A DNA stretch of 64,000 nucleotides from DAOUJI01 sp965224415 (GCA_965224415.1 CBDCZB010000004.1:124001-188000); one strand, 5' to 3'; shown: positions 33,354-41,345, numbered from the stretch's first letter. Notes: generated by a model not told the origin, from the letters alone. Numbers and translations: made by a program.

Positions 33354-33638
33354 TTATGAGCTCTTTGACGACCAACTCAGGCGGCGCCAGACGCGGCGCC
33401 CTACGCTCGGGGTTTGCCGGGTGGATCCAGGTTGGGGTTCCTGACGGCCAGCCAACGCGCTGTTGTGCTCTATCTTGACCAACCTGGCAAGCTCGTTGAT
33501 GTATTTGGCGCACCTGCCGCAGGAGTCACTGTCATCAAAGCCGAACGCGTCCATCAGCGCTTCGGGAGTATTGATCCCCAACCGAGTCAATTGGACTGCA
33601 TCGGAGACCTTAATGCCTTTGCACACGCACAAATACAA
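33354..33638 (-). CDS. bfd: Bacterioferritin-associated ferredoxin-like protein (BFD-type [2Fe-2S])
   Basis: A 94-residue protein whose first 60 residues are BFD-like: MYLCVCKGIK gives Cys4 and Cys6, and DSCGRCAKYI gives Cys40 and Cys43, the CxC...CxxC cluster pattern. Bfd passes electrons to bacterioferritin to release stored iron, matching the bfr gene 112 bases downstream. The 30-residue basic Ser/Arg-rich tail (GRRVWRRLSWSSKSS) is an extension not needed for the domain. The start is TTG with GAGG 8 bases upstream. A palindrome lies 50 bases upstream. Confidence 0.85.
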   Translation of the reverse strand: MYLCVCKGIKVSDAVQLTRLGINTPEALMDAFGFDDSDSCGRCAKYINELARLVKIEHNSALAGRQEPQPGSTRQTPSVGRRVWRRLSWSSKSS

Positions 33639-33687
33639 GTCGTAGACCTCAACCGCCCAAGCTTGTCCAATGCGAGGCTGTTAATCT

Positions 33688-33708
33688 ACACTAACTGTTT
33701 GTTAGTGT
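33688..33708. promoter_or_regulatory. Palindrome upstream of bfd, iron-type operator candidate
   Basis: ACACTAAC, five bases (TGTTT), GTTAGTGT: a perfect 8-bp inverted repeat 50-70 bases before the bfd TTG. Position fits an iron-dependent repressor, but the sequence is not a canonical Fur box. Confidence 0.45.
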
Positions 33709-33787
33709 CAATACATTCCGGCCAATTCACCCGAAGCAGTCTCCCTGCCGTAGAGTGGCCTTTGGCTGACGCTAACCGACGAATCAA

Positions 33788-33842
33788 TTAACGGTTTCTT
33801 AATCGTTGCATAACTGGAGGTTAACTATTGCAGCCGTAGAAT
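33788..33842 (+). promoter_or_regulatory. Pho-box-like array (4 repeats) and -10, before the HAD-type pseudogene
   Basis: TTAAC, TTAAT, ATAAC and TTAAC begin at 33788, 33799, 33810 and 33821, exactly 11 bases apart, followed by a -10 TAGAAT (33837-33842). The 11-bp direct repeats of TTAAC are the layout of PhoP/PhoB boxes. A larger array precedes pstS. Confidence 0.65.
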
Positions 33843-33845
33843 GAA

Positions 33846-34460
33846 TTGAGGAGAACGGCTCGGCCAAAGCCATCGATGGCGCCGAGGCTCTACTCGAATC
33901 CAAAGAGCGAGAAAGACGTGTTGGTCGATTCACCGGCACCTAAAAACCGGAAAAGCCGCCGCATTAAGGGTATATTGTTCGACAAGGACGTGCCCCTTAT
34001 CAGCCACCTTCCTCATTGGATACCGGCTGTGCAGAAGGCTCTGGAACAAATCCAGGACCAATTCGATGGATTCGACCTGAAGTTGGGCGAGGAGGTGGGC
34101 ATACACCCTTCCGGGAAACTCCTGCCCAACAGCGTCATCGACTCGCTGGTCATACCGGGCGTCGTGAACACTGTCCACGAAACCCTGCTACGCCACGGAG
34201 CCCCGGTGGGCCAGGCCTAGGCCGCCTCCGACCGGTTCTCCGAGACCCTGGACCTTGTGCCGAGGGGAGACTACGATACCTTGACTGACTTGGGAGTCCT
34301 CTTTGGCTCGGCGCGTCGGATCGGCATGGCAGTGGGAATCATCACCAACGACTACGCCGACAGCAAGTGCTCAGTCCTCCATCTGCGTTGGCGCCGGTTG
34401 GTGGTGCGGAGCGGTGAGAGTCAGGATCTGAGGGTGTTGCCGCGGCGCCTGCGAGCTTAG
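33846..34460 (+). pseudogene. Decayed HAD-superfamily phosphatase (Gph-like) gene
   Basis: The first segment (33846-34220) has RRIKGILFDKDVPLISHLPH, where HAD phosphatases read DKDGTLI, so the DGT part of motif I is lost. It ends at TAG (34218-34220). The same frame then continues AASDRFSETLDLVPRGDYDT and GMAVGIITNDYADSKCS (motif II-like), and dissolves into unrelated residues after about 34375, suggesting a frameshift. Motifs III and IV are missing. The parent gene was probably a phosphoglycolate-phosphatase-like enzyme under phosphate control, given the Pho-box-like array directly upstream. Confidence 0.75.
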
Positions 34461-34478
34461 GTTGGCCGACCCAGAGGA

Positions 34479-34520
34479 GCGGCGTCCGCCGCGGGAGAGG
34501 GTAAACGCAGCGGACGCCGC
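34479..34520 (-). terminator. Hairpin after pstS
   Basis: GCGGCGTCCGC (34479-34489) and its exact complement (34510-34520), 20-base loop; no T run follows on the minus strand, so it may stabilise the mRNA end or act as a weak terminator. Confidence 0.5.
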
Positions 34521-34542
34521 CGTCCCCTGGGAGGGGTTGAAA

Positions 34543-35499
34543 TCAGCGTAGTTCGATCATTGCCAGGTTTTCCTGGTACGTCTCAGGGGCTTCGGCCACG
34601 TATCCGACTTCCCGGACAAGGTCGGGGCCGTCGGTCATGTAGAACTCGATGAACGCCTTGACCTCGGGCCGCTCCAGGCTCTTCTTGTTCACGTAGATGA
34701 ACAGAGGGCGGGCCAGCGGCGTGTATGTCCCAGCCTCAATGGTCTCCGCGGAGGGAGCGACGCAGCCGTCGCCGTTGTCGATGGCAACGACCTTGAGCTT
34801 GTCCTGGTTCTCGACGTAGTAGGCGTACCCGAAGTATCCCAGAGAGTTCTTGTCGCCGTAGATTCCCAGCACCAGGACGTTGTCGTCCTCGGAGGGCGTG
34901 TAGTCGGGGCGAGACTTGCGGGCCTCTCCTACTATCTCTTCGGTGAAGTAGTCGAACGTGCCGGAGTCGGTGCCGGGACCGTAGAGACGAATCTCATCGT
35001 CGGGCCACTCGGACCTTACGTCCTTCCAGGTGGAGACGCTGGAGCCGGGTTCCCAGATCGCCTTGAGTTCTGCCACTGTGAGGCAGTCAACGAAGTCGTT
35101 GTCCGGGTTGACCATGACGGAGAGCCCGTCTGTTCCCACCTTGAGTTCGAAGTATTCCACGCCGTTGGCCGCGGCGGCCTCGGCCTCTGAGGACTTGATG
35201 GGCCTGGAGGCGTCGGAGATGTCGGTCTCGCCGACGGTGAAGCGCTTGAAGCCTGCGCCGGTCCCGGAGACGCCCACGACGGGCCTCACGTCGGAGTGGA
35301 GCTTCTGGAACTCTTCTGCGACGGCCTGGGAGACGGGAGCAACAGTGGAAGAGCCGTCGATCTCTATAACACCGGACAGCTTCTCGGTCGTTGTTGGCGC
35401 AGCATCCTCACCGCATGCGGCAGCGAGGAGTACAAGCGCTATGGCGATGGGGACGAAGACGAAGGCGCGACGTATTCGGGAAACGGTGTTTGCTAGCAT
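34543..35499 (-). CDS. pstS: Phosphate ABC transporter, substrate-binding lipoprotein
   Basis: A 318-residue PstS-type protein that captures phosphate outside the membrane. Lipobox LLAAAC gives Cys29. The ligand motifs are clear: IDGSSTVAPVSQAVAEEF near residue 47, VSGTGAGFKRFTVGETDISD near residue 76, RPIKSSEAEAA, and GPGTDSGTFDYFTEEIVGEA near residue 175. The C-terminal domain has SLGYFGYAYYVEN. Length is typical. The pstCAB genes are not in the window, so the permease lies elsewhere or PstS works with another cluster. A five-fold Pho-box-like array lies upstream, and a GGAGGG site precedes the ATG. Confidence 0.93.
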   Translation of the reverse strand: MLANTVSRIRRAFVFVPIAIALVLLAAACGEDAAPTTTEKLSGVIEIDGSSTVAPVSQAVAEEFQKLHSDVRPVVGVSGTGAGFKRFTVGETDISDASRPIKSSEAEAAAANGVEYFELKVGTDGLSVMVNPDNDFVDCLTVAELKAIWEPGSSVSTWKDVRSEWPDDEIRLYGPGTDSGTFDYFTEEIVGEARKSRPDYTPSEDDNVLVLGIYGDKNSLGYFGYAYYVENQDKLKVVAIDNGDGCVAPSAETIEAGTYTPLARPLFIYVNKKSLERPEVKAFIEFYMTDGPDLVREVGYVAEAPETYQENLAMIELR

Positions 35500-35537
35500 T
35501 CTGTGTGTACATCCCTCCTATATTTTCCCCAGTTGCT

Positions 35538-35602
35538 ACCTTAAGAACGGTTGGTTAACGACGGCTTAACACGTGATTAAGGCGACGTTAACGTAAGATT
35601 AA
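35538..35602 (-). promoter_or_regulatory. Pho-box array (5 exact 11-bp repeats) and -10 before pstS
   Basis: TTAA occurs at 35555, 35566, 35577, 35588 and 35599, each 11 bases apart; on the minus strand the units read TTAAT or TTAAC then six or seven bases. A candidate -10 (TAAGGT, 35543-35538) follows, giving a start near 35531. This matches PhoP/PhoB-type control of a phosphate-binding protein. Confidence 0.8.
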
Positions 35603-36214
35603 AATCCCGACCCTAGTCGTTGCCGACCTCTCCCAGGAGCAGCGGCGCTTTGGGGGGCATGTAGGACTTGGCGGGCCGCTTTCGCGTTCTGAAGACCGTT
35701 TTGGCCTTCGAAGAAGCTATCATAGGACTGTGCGGATCCAGCGACAGTCGGGCCGTCGGAGTTGTTTCGGGCACAGAAACCTGCGCCCGGTCCAACTGCT
35801 GAACTCGATCGGAACCGGAATTACGTCCCGGTTGCCGGTGAGCTTAGGAGCAAAAGGGAATGGCCTTGCCCCGCCTTGAAAATATGGGCGGGAGCAAGTT
35901 AGTTGGGCCAATCAATTGGTCGAAACCGGGGATGTTGGAGAAACTGGAAGAAACCAGTCCGGCAGTGGCGTTGGCGAGGCTGGAGTCGGCCCGCTCGGCC
36001 CTCGGGATCTTGGAAATCGCGTGACAGGTACGGTTCGCTTTTCACACCGGCGATTCGTTAACGTGTTGGATGATGCGGTAACCTTGACCCATGGGGCTAC
36101 ACCGATGAAACAGACGCCGCCGTCCTATGCTTCCCATGGGAGTAGTTGGACAAAAGGGTTGCGAGGCTGACGCTTCGGACATGCCCTATTGCGATGACTA
36201 CAGGCTGAAGTTCA
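35603..36214. other. Long gene-free stretch
   Basis: About 610 bases between pstS and the dodecin hairpin. Short open frames on both strands have no recognisable motif and poor codon use. No RNA gene, repeat or clear promoter was seen apart from TTAACG fragments near 36058. Confidence 0.45.
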
Positions 36215-36257
36215 GCCCTGTGGCTGAGGGGAGCCTCTGGCTCCACAGCCACAGGGC
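36215..36257 (-). terminator. Hairpin after the dodecin gene
   Basis: GCCCTGTGGCTG (36215-36226) with its exact complement (36246-36257), 12-bp stem. No T run on the minus strand; possible terminator or mRNA-stabilising end. Confidence 0.55.
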
Positions 36258-36268
36258 CTTGTTGGGCT

Positions 36269-36502
36269 TTATTCTCGCTGCATGTCGGAGGGGCTCATGA
36301 CGCGGAAGCCGATTCCCACCTTCACCTGGTACCAGCCGATCTTCCCGTCGCTGATGGCGCCGCGGACCTCTCTCACCTCGAACCAGTCCAGGCCCTTGAG
36401 AGTCTCGGCGGCTCTCGACACGGCGTTTTCAATGGCGGCCTCCAGGCCGTCGGGCGAGGACCCCACCAGCTCGATGATCTTATAGGTGTGTTCGGTGGTC
36501 AT
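36269..36502 (-). CDS. Dodecin, flavin-binding storage protein
   Basis: A 77-residue dodecin that forms a 12-mer and binds riboflavin, FMN or FAD, thought to buffer flavins. The family pattern is complete: YKIIELVGSSPDGLEAAIEN near residue 7, SRAAETLKGLDWFEVREVRG near residue 29 with the ring-stacking Trp in LDWFEV, and IGWYQVKVGIGFRV near residue 55. GAGGAAG precedes the ATG. It stands alone, 64 bases after the response-regulator gene. Confidence 0.93.
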   Translation of the reverse strand: MTTEHTYKIIELVGSSPDGLEAAIENAVSRAAETLKGLDWFEVREVRGAISDGKIGWYQVKVGIGFRVMSPSDMQRE

Positions 36503-36565
36503 TCTTTCTTCCTCCTAATGGGTGTAATAGATTTTCAGAGGCGTACACCAGGTCTCGCCCCCCCC

Positions 36566-37009
36566 CTAGTTGTTCCTGGGGAGACGGGAGACATTGAACC
36601 AGTAGTTGAGCACGTCTTTCACAACGGAGTCGAACGCCTTTGAGTCCACGGGCTTGCTTACATACCCGTTGCTGTGGAGGTCGTAGGCTTTCAGCAGGTC
36701 TTCCTGGGTGGGGGAGCTGGTGAGGACCACGACCAGAAGGTTCTTCAACTCGGGGTCCGACCTGATGTCTGAGAGCACCTGCCGTCCGTCCTTCTTGGGC
36801 AGGTTCAGGTCCAGGAGCACCAGGTCCGGGCGAGGTGAATCCGCGTGGTCTCCTTCCTGCCGCAGGACAGCCATAGCCTCTTCCCCGTCCATGGCGACAG
36901 TCATATTCAGATGGAAGTTGGAGTTTCTGACCGCACGTTCCACCAACTCCACGTCGCCGGGATTGTCCTCGACCAACAGCACCTCTATAGGTGTATCAAG
37001 AGTTCCCAT
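36566..37009 (-). CDS. Single-domain response regulator (Rcp1/CheY-like)
   Basis: A 147-residue receiver domain without an output domain. Acidic pocket Glu14-Asp15 (VLLVEDNPGDV), phospho-acceptor Asp67 in DLVLLDLNLPKKDG, Thr/Ser in VVLTSSP and Lys in YVSKPVDS. The NPGD and DLNLPKKDG wording is typical of the Rcp1-like regulators that pair with phytochrome-type or GAF histidine kinases. The kinase gene ends 13 bases before its start, so they form a two-gene phosphorelay. Confidence 0.92.
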   Translation of the reverse strand: MGTLDTPIEVLLVEDNPGDVELVERAVRNSNFHLNMTVAMDGEEAMAVLRQEGDHADSPRPDLVLLDLNLPKKDGRQVLSDIRSDPELKNLLVVVLTSSPTQEDLLKAYDLHSNGYVSKPVDSKAFDSVVKDVLNYWFNVSRLPRNN

Positions 37010-37022
37010 GACCCACCTCCCT

Positions 37023-38321
37023 TCAAGCCGGAATTGTGAAATAGACGGTGGTCCCTTTGCCTTCGTCTGAGTCCACCCAAATGGCCCCCCCGTGCCGCTG
37101 CACTATCTTTGCCGATACGGCCAGCCCCACGCCGGTCCCCGGGTACTGCCCCCTGTGGTGCAGTCTCTGGAACATCTGGAATATCTGCTCGTGGTGGCGG
37201 GGAGCTATCCCTATCCCGTTGTCTTTGACTGCAAACAGCCAATGTTCGCCTTCCCGCGCTGCCGAAATGTCGATTCTTGGCGCTTCTGACGACCTGAACT
37301 TGATGCCGTTGGAAATCAGGTTCTGGAACAGCTGGTGCAACTGTATGCCGTCGCCTTTGACGGAGGGCAGGCTTCCGCAATTGACGGCGGCCCCCGTCTC
37401 GGTGATGGCGGCTTTCAGCGCCTCTACGACCCGGTCGACTACGTAATTGCAGTCCGCGTCGTCGAACTTGGTGCCGCCTGAACTGAGCCTTGAGTATGCC
37501 AGCAGGTCGTCTATGAGGGCCTTCATTCGCTTGGCGCCGTCCACCGCATAGCCTATGTATCTGTCGGCGTTTTCGTCCAGCTTGTGCTGATACTCGTCGG
37601 CCAGTATCTCCACGTAGCTGGTCACCATCCGGAGGGGTTCCTGCAGGTCGTGGGAGGCGACGTAGGCGAACTGCTCCAATTCTGTGTTGGACCGGGCCAG
37701 CTCTTCGGCGTGCTGTTCAAGGGTTTCGTAGAGCCGGGCGTTCTCCAGAAGCAGCCCCAGGCCGCTGCCCACAGCAGTCAGAAAGCGCACCCGCTCCGGC
37801 GTGAAGTATCCGATCTCCCTTGACACGACGTCCAGCACTCCGACGATCCCTTCGCTCCCCTTCACCGGAAGCACGACTGCGGACCTGACACCCTGGGATA
37901 TGCCGGAGGCCACAGAATCGGGGTGAATGGTGTAGTCGTCTACGACCACCGGTTGTCCATCCAGGAAAGCCTTGCCGGAGACGCTTTCGAAAGGGACCAG
38001 GTTATGGCCAAGCTCCGGGTTGCCGAGACCTGCGACTCCAGCCTGTCGCAGGCCCTCCTCGTAATCGTCCATGACCAGGAAAACAGCCCTGTCTGCCTGG
38101 GTGATTTGGGCCAGGTCATTGAGCACTCTGGAGACCTTCTCCTGGAACGTGCCGGGCCGGCTGAGAAGGTTGGCCACTTCGAACAGGGTCTCAAGCTCCC
38201 GATTTCTGTCGGTCAAAGAGCCTGCTGTTCTTCTATGGTCTTGCTCCAGCCGCTCCAACTCCGTGTTGCGTCTACGGAGCATCTCCAGGTCCTCGGATAT
38301 TGAAGTCTCTCTGTTGGTCAC
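37023..38321 (-). CDS. GAF-domain sensor histidine kinase
   Basis: A 432-residue cytosolic kinase: N-terminal coiled coil (1-45), GAF domain (about 45-195, e.g. RSAVVLPVKGSEGIVGVLDV), a short helix, HisKA box with His224 in VASHDLQEPLRM, and a HATPase_c domain with NLISNGIKFRS, VKDNGIGIAPRHHEQIFQMF and GTGVGLAVSAKIVQRHGG. There is no membrane segment. The H-box wording and the CheY-like partner resemble light- or redox-sensing phytochrome-type kinases, but the GAF lacks an obvious chromophore Cys, so the signal is unknown. The start is GTG. It is followed by the response regulator gene. Confidence 0.92.
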   Translation of the reverse strand: MTNRETSISEDLEMLRRRNTELERLEQDHRRTAGSLTDRNRELETLFEVANLLSRPGTFQEKVSRVLNDLAQITQADRAVFLVMDDYEEGLRQAGVAGLGNPELGHNLVPFESVSGKAFLDGQPVVVDDYTIHPDSVASGISQGVRSAVVLPVKGSEGIVGVLDVVSREIGYFTPERVRFLTAVGSGLGLLLENARLYETLEQHAEELARSNTELEQFAYVASHDLQEPLRMVTSYVEILADEYQHKLDENADRYIGYAVDGAKRMKALIDDLLAYSRLSSGGTKFDDADCNYVVDRVVEALKAAITETGAAVNCGSLPSVKGDGIQLHQLFQNLISNGIKFRSSEAPRIDISAAREGEHWLFAVKDNGIGIAPRHHEQIFQMFQRLHHRGQYPGTGVGLAVSAKIVQRHGGAIWVDSDEGKGTTVYFTIPA

Positions 38322-38504
38322 TATTGCCGTTTCCTAGCTGTCTACGGGCGCCCTCCGGTTGGGCGGCTTCCGCGATGCTCTAATATACTATAATCTCGGG
38401 CCAATTTCCCTAACCTGTCGCCTGTAGAAACCGCAGGCCCCCATATTCCTGTTGCCGTCGGTCTTCAACCTTACTAGATTGAGTTGTGATTATAGGCTGG
38501 CCTG

Positions 38505-38534
38505 TTGACATTTTATGATATTAATTATTATAAT
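38505..38534 (+). promoter_or_regulatory. Consensus sigma-70 promoter of the RNA/zinc-ribbon unit
   Basis: TTGACA (38505-38510), 18-base AT-rich spacer, TATAAT (38529-38534): both hexamers are perfect, the only such pair noticed in the window. The predicted start is near 38541, where a self-complementary RNA begins. Confidence 0.85.
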
Positions 38535-38540
38535 ACTAGT

Positions 38541-38668
38541 GTAAAGCCCAGGCAAACGGACGAACAATAGGAGATAAGCCGGATGAACGAGCGGAGAGAT
38601 AAAGAGGTTCGGGACATCCGGTTTGTGGCGACAAGAAGGGTGGAGGGTCCGGGCGCCTGGGCTTTTTG
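38541..38668 (+). ncRNA. Unidentified structured RNA, about 125 nt
   Basis: Just after the consensus promoter, AAAGCCCAGGC (38543-38553) pairs perfectly with GCCTGGGCTTT (38655-38665), which is followed by T residues, an ideal closing stem plus intrinsic terminator. Inside, CGGAC (38557-38561) can pair with GTCCG (38647-38651), and CCGGATG (38579-38585) with CATCCGG (38615-38621). The loops are purine-rich (GGAG, GAAGGG, GGAGGG). Long-range pairing of the two ends with a 3' terminator suggests a free small RNA or a riboswitch-like leader attenuating the zinc-ribbon gene. It does not match 6S, SRP, tmRNA or RNase P cores I know. Nothing codes here on this strand. Confidence 0.55.
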
Positions 38669-38750
38669 CGTTGAGCGCCAGCACGCTGGCATGAAGCGCA
38701 CGCAACGGCGGAACCTGAGCTAACGAGCTCACACGAAAAGAGGTGGGGTT

Positions 38751-38960
38751 ATGATGCTTCTCAAGTCCTGCCCGAAATGTTTGGGGGCGATAGTCTCCGA
38801 CCGTGACCATTACGGAAAGTTCGTCTACTGTCTCAATTGCGGGTGGCAGCGGGACCTTCACGAAGCGCTGGACACCGTGGCTCGAAACCCGCAAGTGCGT
38901 CCCATTCGGCGCCCAAAGCAGGCAACGGCCCCGTCCGGCCCGGCCCCAAGTCCTTTGTAA
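38751..38960 (+). CDS. Small zinc-ribbon protein
   Basis: A 69-residue basic protein. KSCPKCLGAIV gives Cys7 and Cys10, and FVYCLNCGWQ gives Cys27 and Cys30, a CxxC-16-CxxC zinc ribbon, then a basic Pro-rich tail (PIRRPKQATAPSGPAPSPL). Likely nucleic-acid-binding or a regulator; no known family was recognised. GAGGTGGGG precedes the ATG. It lies 80 bases after the structured RNA and its terminator. A second Met follows directly. A stem-loop terminator follows. Confidence 0.7.
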   Translation: MMLLKSCPKCLGAIVSDRDHYGKFVYCLNCGWQRDLHEALDTVARNPQVRPIRRPKQATAPSGPAPSPL

Positions 38961-38990
38961 CCCTGACGACTGGAAGCCGCCAAGTCTGAG

Positions 38991-39016
38991 AGAGGGGCCT
39001 GTAACCAGGCCCCTCT
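38991..39016 (+). terminator. Hairpin after the zinc-ribbon gene
   Basis: AGAGGGGCCT, loop GTAACC, AGGCCCCTCT: a perfect 10-bp stem 30 bases after the stop; no T run follows. Confidence 0.6.
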
Positions 39017-39059
39017 GCATATCTACAGGGCGTCAATCTAACCCCACGCCCACCGAAAC

Positions 39060-41057
39060 TCATTTCAGAGCAGCCCGCGTCGGCGCCGTCAGCCCCGAAA
39101 AGAGGTGCCAGCGGCGGGCAGCCAACTCGACAATCGGCGCCACGTCTTCCTTCAGCAGAAACCGTTCTTCCACCAGCTGCCTGGCCGCTGCTTCGACCAG
39201 CGCCAGGTAGGACTCCAAGGAGTCGTAGCGTTCCTCAATGGAGGGCCTGGGGTCATTGGAGGCTTCCCGGTCGGCTTTGGTTGACGGAAATACAAGAGTT
39301 GACCCTATTAGCCTCAGTATTTGGTCTGGGGCCCCTATCTCCGGGTGACGCAGGTTCCAGCCGGTGTATGCGGCCAGGGGCACGCTTATATCCGGGAGCC
39401 GGATTCCTGACGTTTCGTTGCCGTCGGAATCCACGGACGGCGTCAGAAATGGGTAAGCCATGCCTATGCGCGGAGGAAGCTCGGAGGCTATGCCGGCGTT
39501 GGCTCCTTTGCCGAAGTCCATACGGGACAGTGGGCACAGACTGCCCGGAAATCCGGTTGCGGGGAAGGAACTGAACAATGGCTCCAGGGAGCTTGCGTCC
39601 AACAGGTCGCCGCGGTCGAGTCGGGGATGCCGGCTGGGAGGCGGCTCCGCTCCGGAGCTGACCCACGAGTCCAGATTCACCAGCATGGCCCTCATCAATG
39701 GCCCGTAGTCGACGGTGTTGAAATAGTGTTGAGCGCGTATGCCGTCCAGCGGATTGGAGTCGGTAAGGAAGAGGGCTCCTCGACTGTGCTGTGTGCCCGT
39801 CAGCAAATAGATTCGCACGTCGTCCGAAGGTTCGAGGTCCTTGGTTCCTTCGACGTCAGTGTGGACCAGGGCGGCGTCGCCTCTCCAGTACTCGGAAGAG
39901 GAGTTGGTCAGGAACACCTTGGGCGCCGCGCCCTTCTTCTTCAACCTGGCCAGCAGCCCGTCTGTTGCTCCCTTTTCAGGATCCGCCTGGAGAGAGTCGG
40001 TGAAGGGAAACGTATGCCCCAGGCTATGCCGCACCATCGAGGACGGTTGGCCGTACCGCTGGTTGAACTCCCCTCTACGGCCGCCTGCAATGTGGGGGAT
40101 GACCCCGTCGAATACGAGCCGGTGTTCCTCGTCCGCGTTGAGTCCAAGATAGAGGAACTCCCGCAGGAAACGTCCGCTTTGGGACGCCCCAAAAGCGTAG
40201 GCCCGGTCAATGTTTCTTGCGCAGGGATTGCTGCCCTCCGACTGGGAATGTCGCAGGTGGGACACAACGTCCCTGGTCGCAAGCAATCCCAGTCCCACCA
40301 CCGGCGAGTAGTTGGTTTTGTAGATGGCCTGGTATATCTTGCCCGGTTGAAACCCCGACTCCAAATAGATGTGGTCCGGGTCCGGCGCCAGCTTACCGTC
40401 GGCTATTGAGGAGAACGACCATGCGCCGTTGGGAATGGTCTGCCTGGGTGAGTCTTCCTCGTCTCTGACGGTGAGCACCGCTTCGGGGTCGTCCACTGAG
40501 GCGGCGGAGTAGGGTTTGTGGAGCCGGTCTGACAGGGGATGTGTGTGCATCAACGCCACGGGTTGAAACGTGACCGCGACCTTCCCTTCCAGTGGGGCGC
40601 CATCCGAGTCCAACGCCTGGGGCACGTGGGCCCTCATAAGGCCTCGTACGTCTGGGACGTCGTGCTGCCAGCCGCACCAAACCACAGTGAACCCCCGTTC
40701 CATAAGAAAGCCGTTTCCGGGATCGATGGGAGCATGGGGCGGCGCCACTTGATCGTAGCCGTTGAAGAAACGAAAGACGGTCCTACCGCCTCTGTTCAGT
40801 ACGTCCAGGAGCAGTCTGCGGGACCCTTTCTCAGGGTCCACCGGCTGCAGGATGCTGAAGTCGGCGCTGAAGGGGACTAGACCGTCGGAGTTCCTCGGAG
40901 CCAGGCGCAGGTCTGTGACGACCGAATTTGCCTCGCTCTCTGGGTCAACGGAAAAGTACGCCGTACCGTCGATGCGTTGGTACGGTCCGACCTGTCCAAA
41001 GTTCCGTCCTCCATCCAGGATAGTGGGGGAGCCGAGGTCCAGTCTGGTGAGAGCCAT
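39060..41057 (-). CDS. Large alpha/beta hydrolase domain protein (Abhydrolase_10 type)
   Basis: A 665-residue protein of the large alpha/beta-hydrolase-domain family. LDLGSPTILDGG marks the start region; LLLDVLNRGGRTVFRFFNGY near residue 82; GFTVVWCGWQHDVP near residue 122; the nucleophile elbow YAFGASQSGRFLREFLYLG near residues 287-305; and VFDGVIPHIAGGRRGEFNQR after it. Members are often secreted or cytosolic esterases of unknown substrate. The ATG at 41057 follows GGAAGGAGG and is better than the upstream start. No signal peptide. Divergent from the AT-rich stretch to its right. Confidence 0.85.
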   Translation of the reverse strand: MALTRLDLGSPTILDGGRNFGQVGPYQRIDGTAYFSVDPESEANSVVTDLRLAPRNSDGLVPFSADFSILQPVDPEKGSRRLLLDVLNRGGRTVFRFFNGYDQVAPPHAPIDPGNGFLMERGFTVVWCGWQHDVPDVRGLMRAHVPQALDSDGAPLEGKVAVTFQPVALMHTHPLSDRLHKPYSAASVDDPEAVLTVRDEEDSPRQTIPNGAWSFSSIADGKLAPDPDHIYLESGFQPGKIYQAIYKTNYSPVVGLGLLATRDVVSHLRHSQSEGSNPCARNIDRAYAFGASQSGRFLREFLYLGLNADEEHRLVFDGVIPHIAGGRRGEFNQRYGQPSSMVRHSLGHTFPFTDSLQADPEKGATDGLLARLKKKGAAPKVFLTNSSSEYWRGDAALVHTDVEGTKDLEPSDDVRIYLLTGTQHSRGALFLTDSNPLDGIRAQHYFNTVDYGPLMRAMLVNLDSWVSSGAEPPPSRHPRLDRGDLLDASSLEPLFSSFPATGFPGSLCPLSRMDFGKGANAGIASELPPRIGMAYPFLTPSVDSDGNETSGIRLPDISVPLAAYTGWNLRHPEIGAPDQILRLIGSTLVFPSTKADREASNDPRPSIEERYDSLESYLALVEAAARQLVEERFLLKEDVAPIVELAARRWHLFSGLTAPTRAALK

Positions 41058-41149
41058 GGGGTCCTCCTTCCGGCCGTGAGAGACGCCGTTGGCAGCGGGC
41101 ATTTGAGGGCGGTCTGAGTATAAGGGCGAGCCATACGCTGGGCAACGCG

Positions 41150-41345
41150 TGTGGGGCCGGTACGTTCAGGCGAGATAAATCTATATAATGATATAGGGAA
41201 TTATATAATATCTGTGACAGATGAACAGCTACTAGATTATCATTTACCCGATATAGTTAAGTGTGCAGCATCGATATATCGACATTACTGAGTTCGAACC
41301 GTTAATGCAGACGCGCTTAAGAAAACTATCAGAAAGAGGGCTCCA
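41150..41345. other. AT-rich intergenic island with palindrome
   Basis: About 195 bases far richer in A/T than the surroundings, with TATATAAT runs and a 12-bp palindrome TCGATATATCGA (41271-41282). Promoters for both neighbours are likely here. No transposase or RNA core recognised. Confidence 0.45.

Noticed and set aside
21934..34220. TAG recoded as an amino acid, given two genes with an in-frame TAG
   Set aside because: TAG is the normal stop of many intact genes here (rpsO, panE-like, gyrA, folK), so general readthrough is unlikely. The second gene is damaged elsewhere too.
35603..36214. Short genes between pstS and dodecin
   Set aside because: Frames of 60-84 codons on both strands show no motif, no good RBS and odd composition.
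38641..38665. ZTP riboswitch because of CGCCTGGGC near the 3' end
   Set aside because: The other ZTP consensus blocks (a GGGTCGTGAC-like 5' part and the pseudoknot) are absent, and the same bases serve in the closing stem and terminator.
38490..39020. Minus-strand open frame of 176 codons over the RNA and zinc-ribbon region
   Set aside because: It is antisense to the better-supported zinc-ribbon gene and terminator, with no family and no RBS.
41285..41300. tRNA T-loop-like string GAGTTCGAACC
   Set aside because: No acceptor or anticodon stem can be drawn around it.
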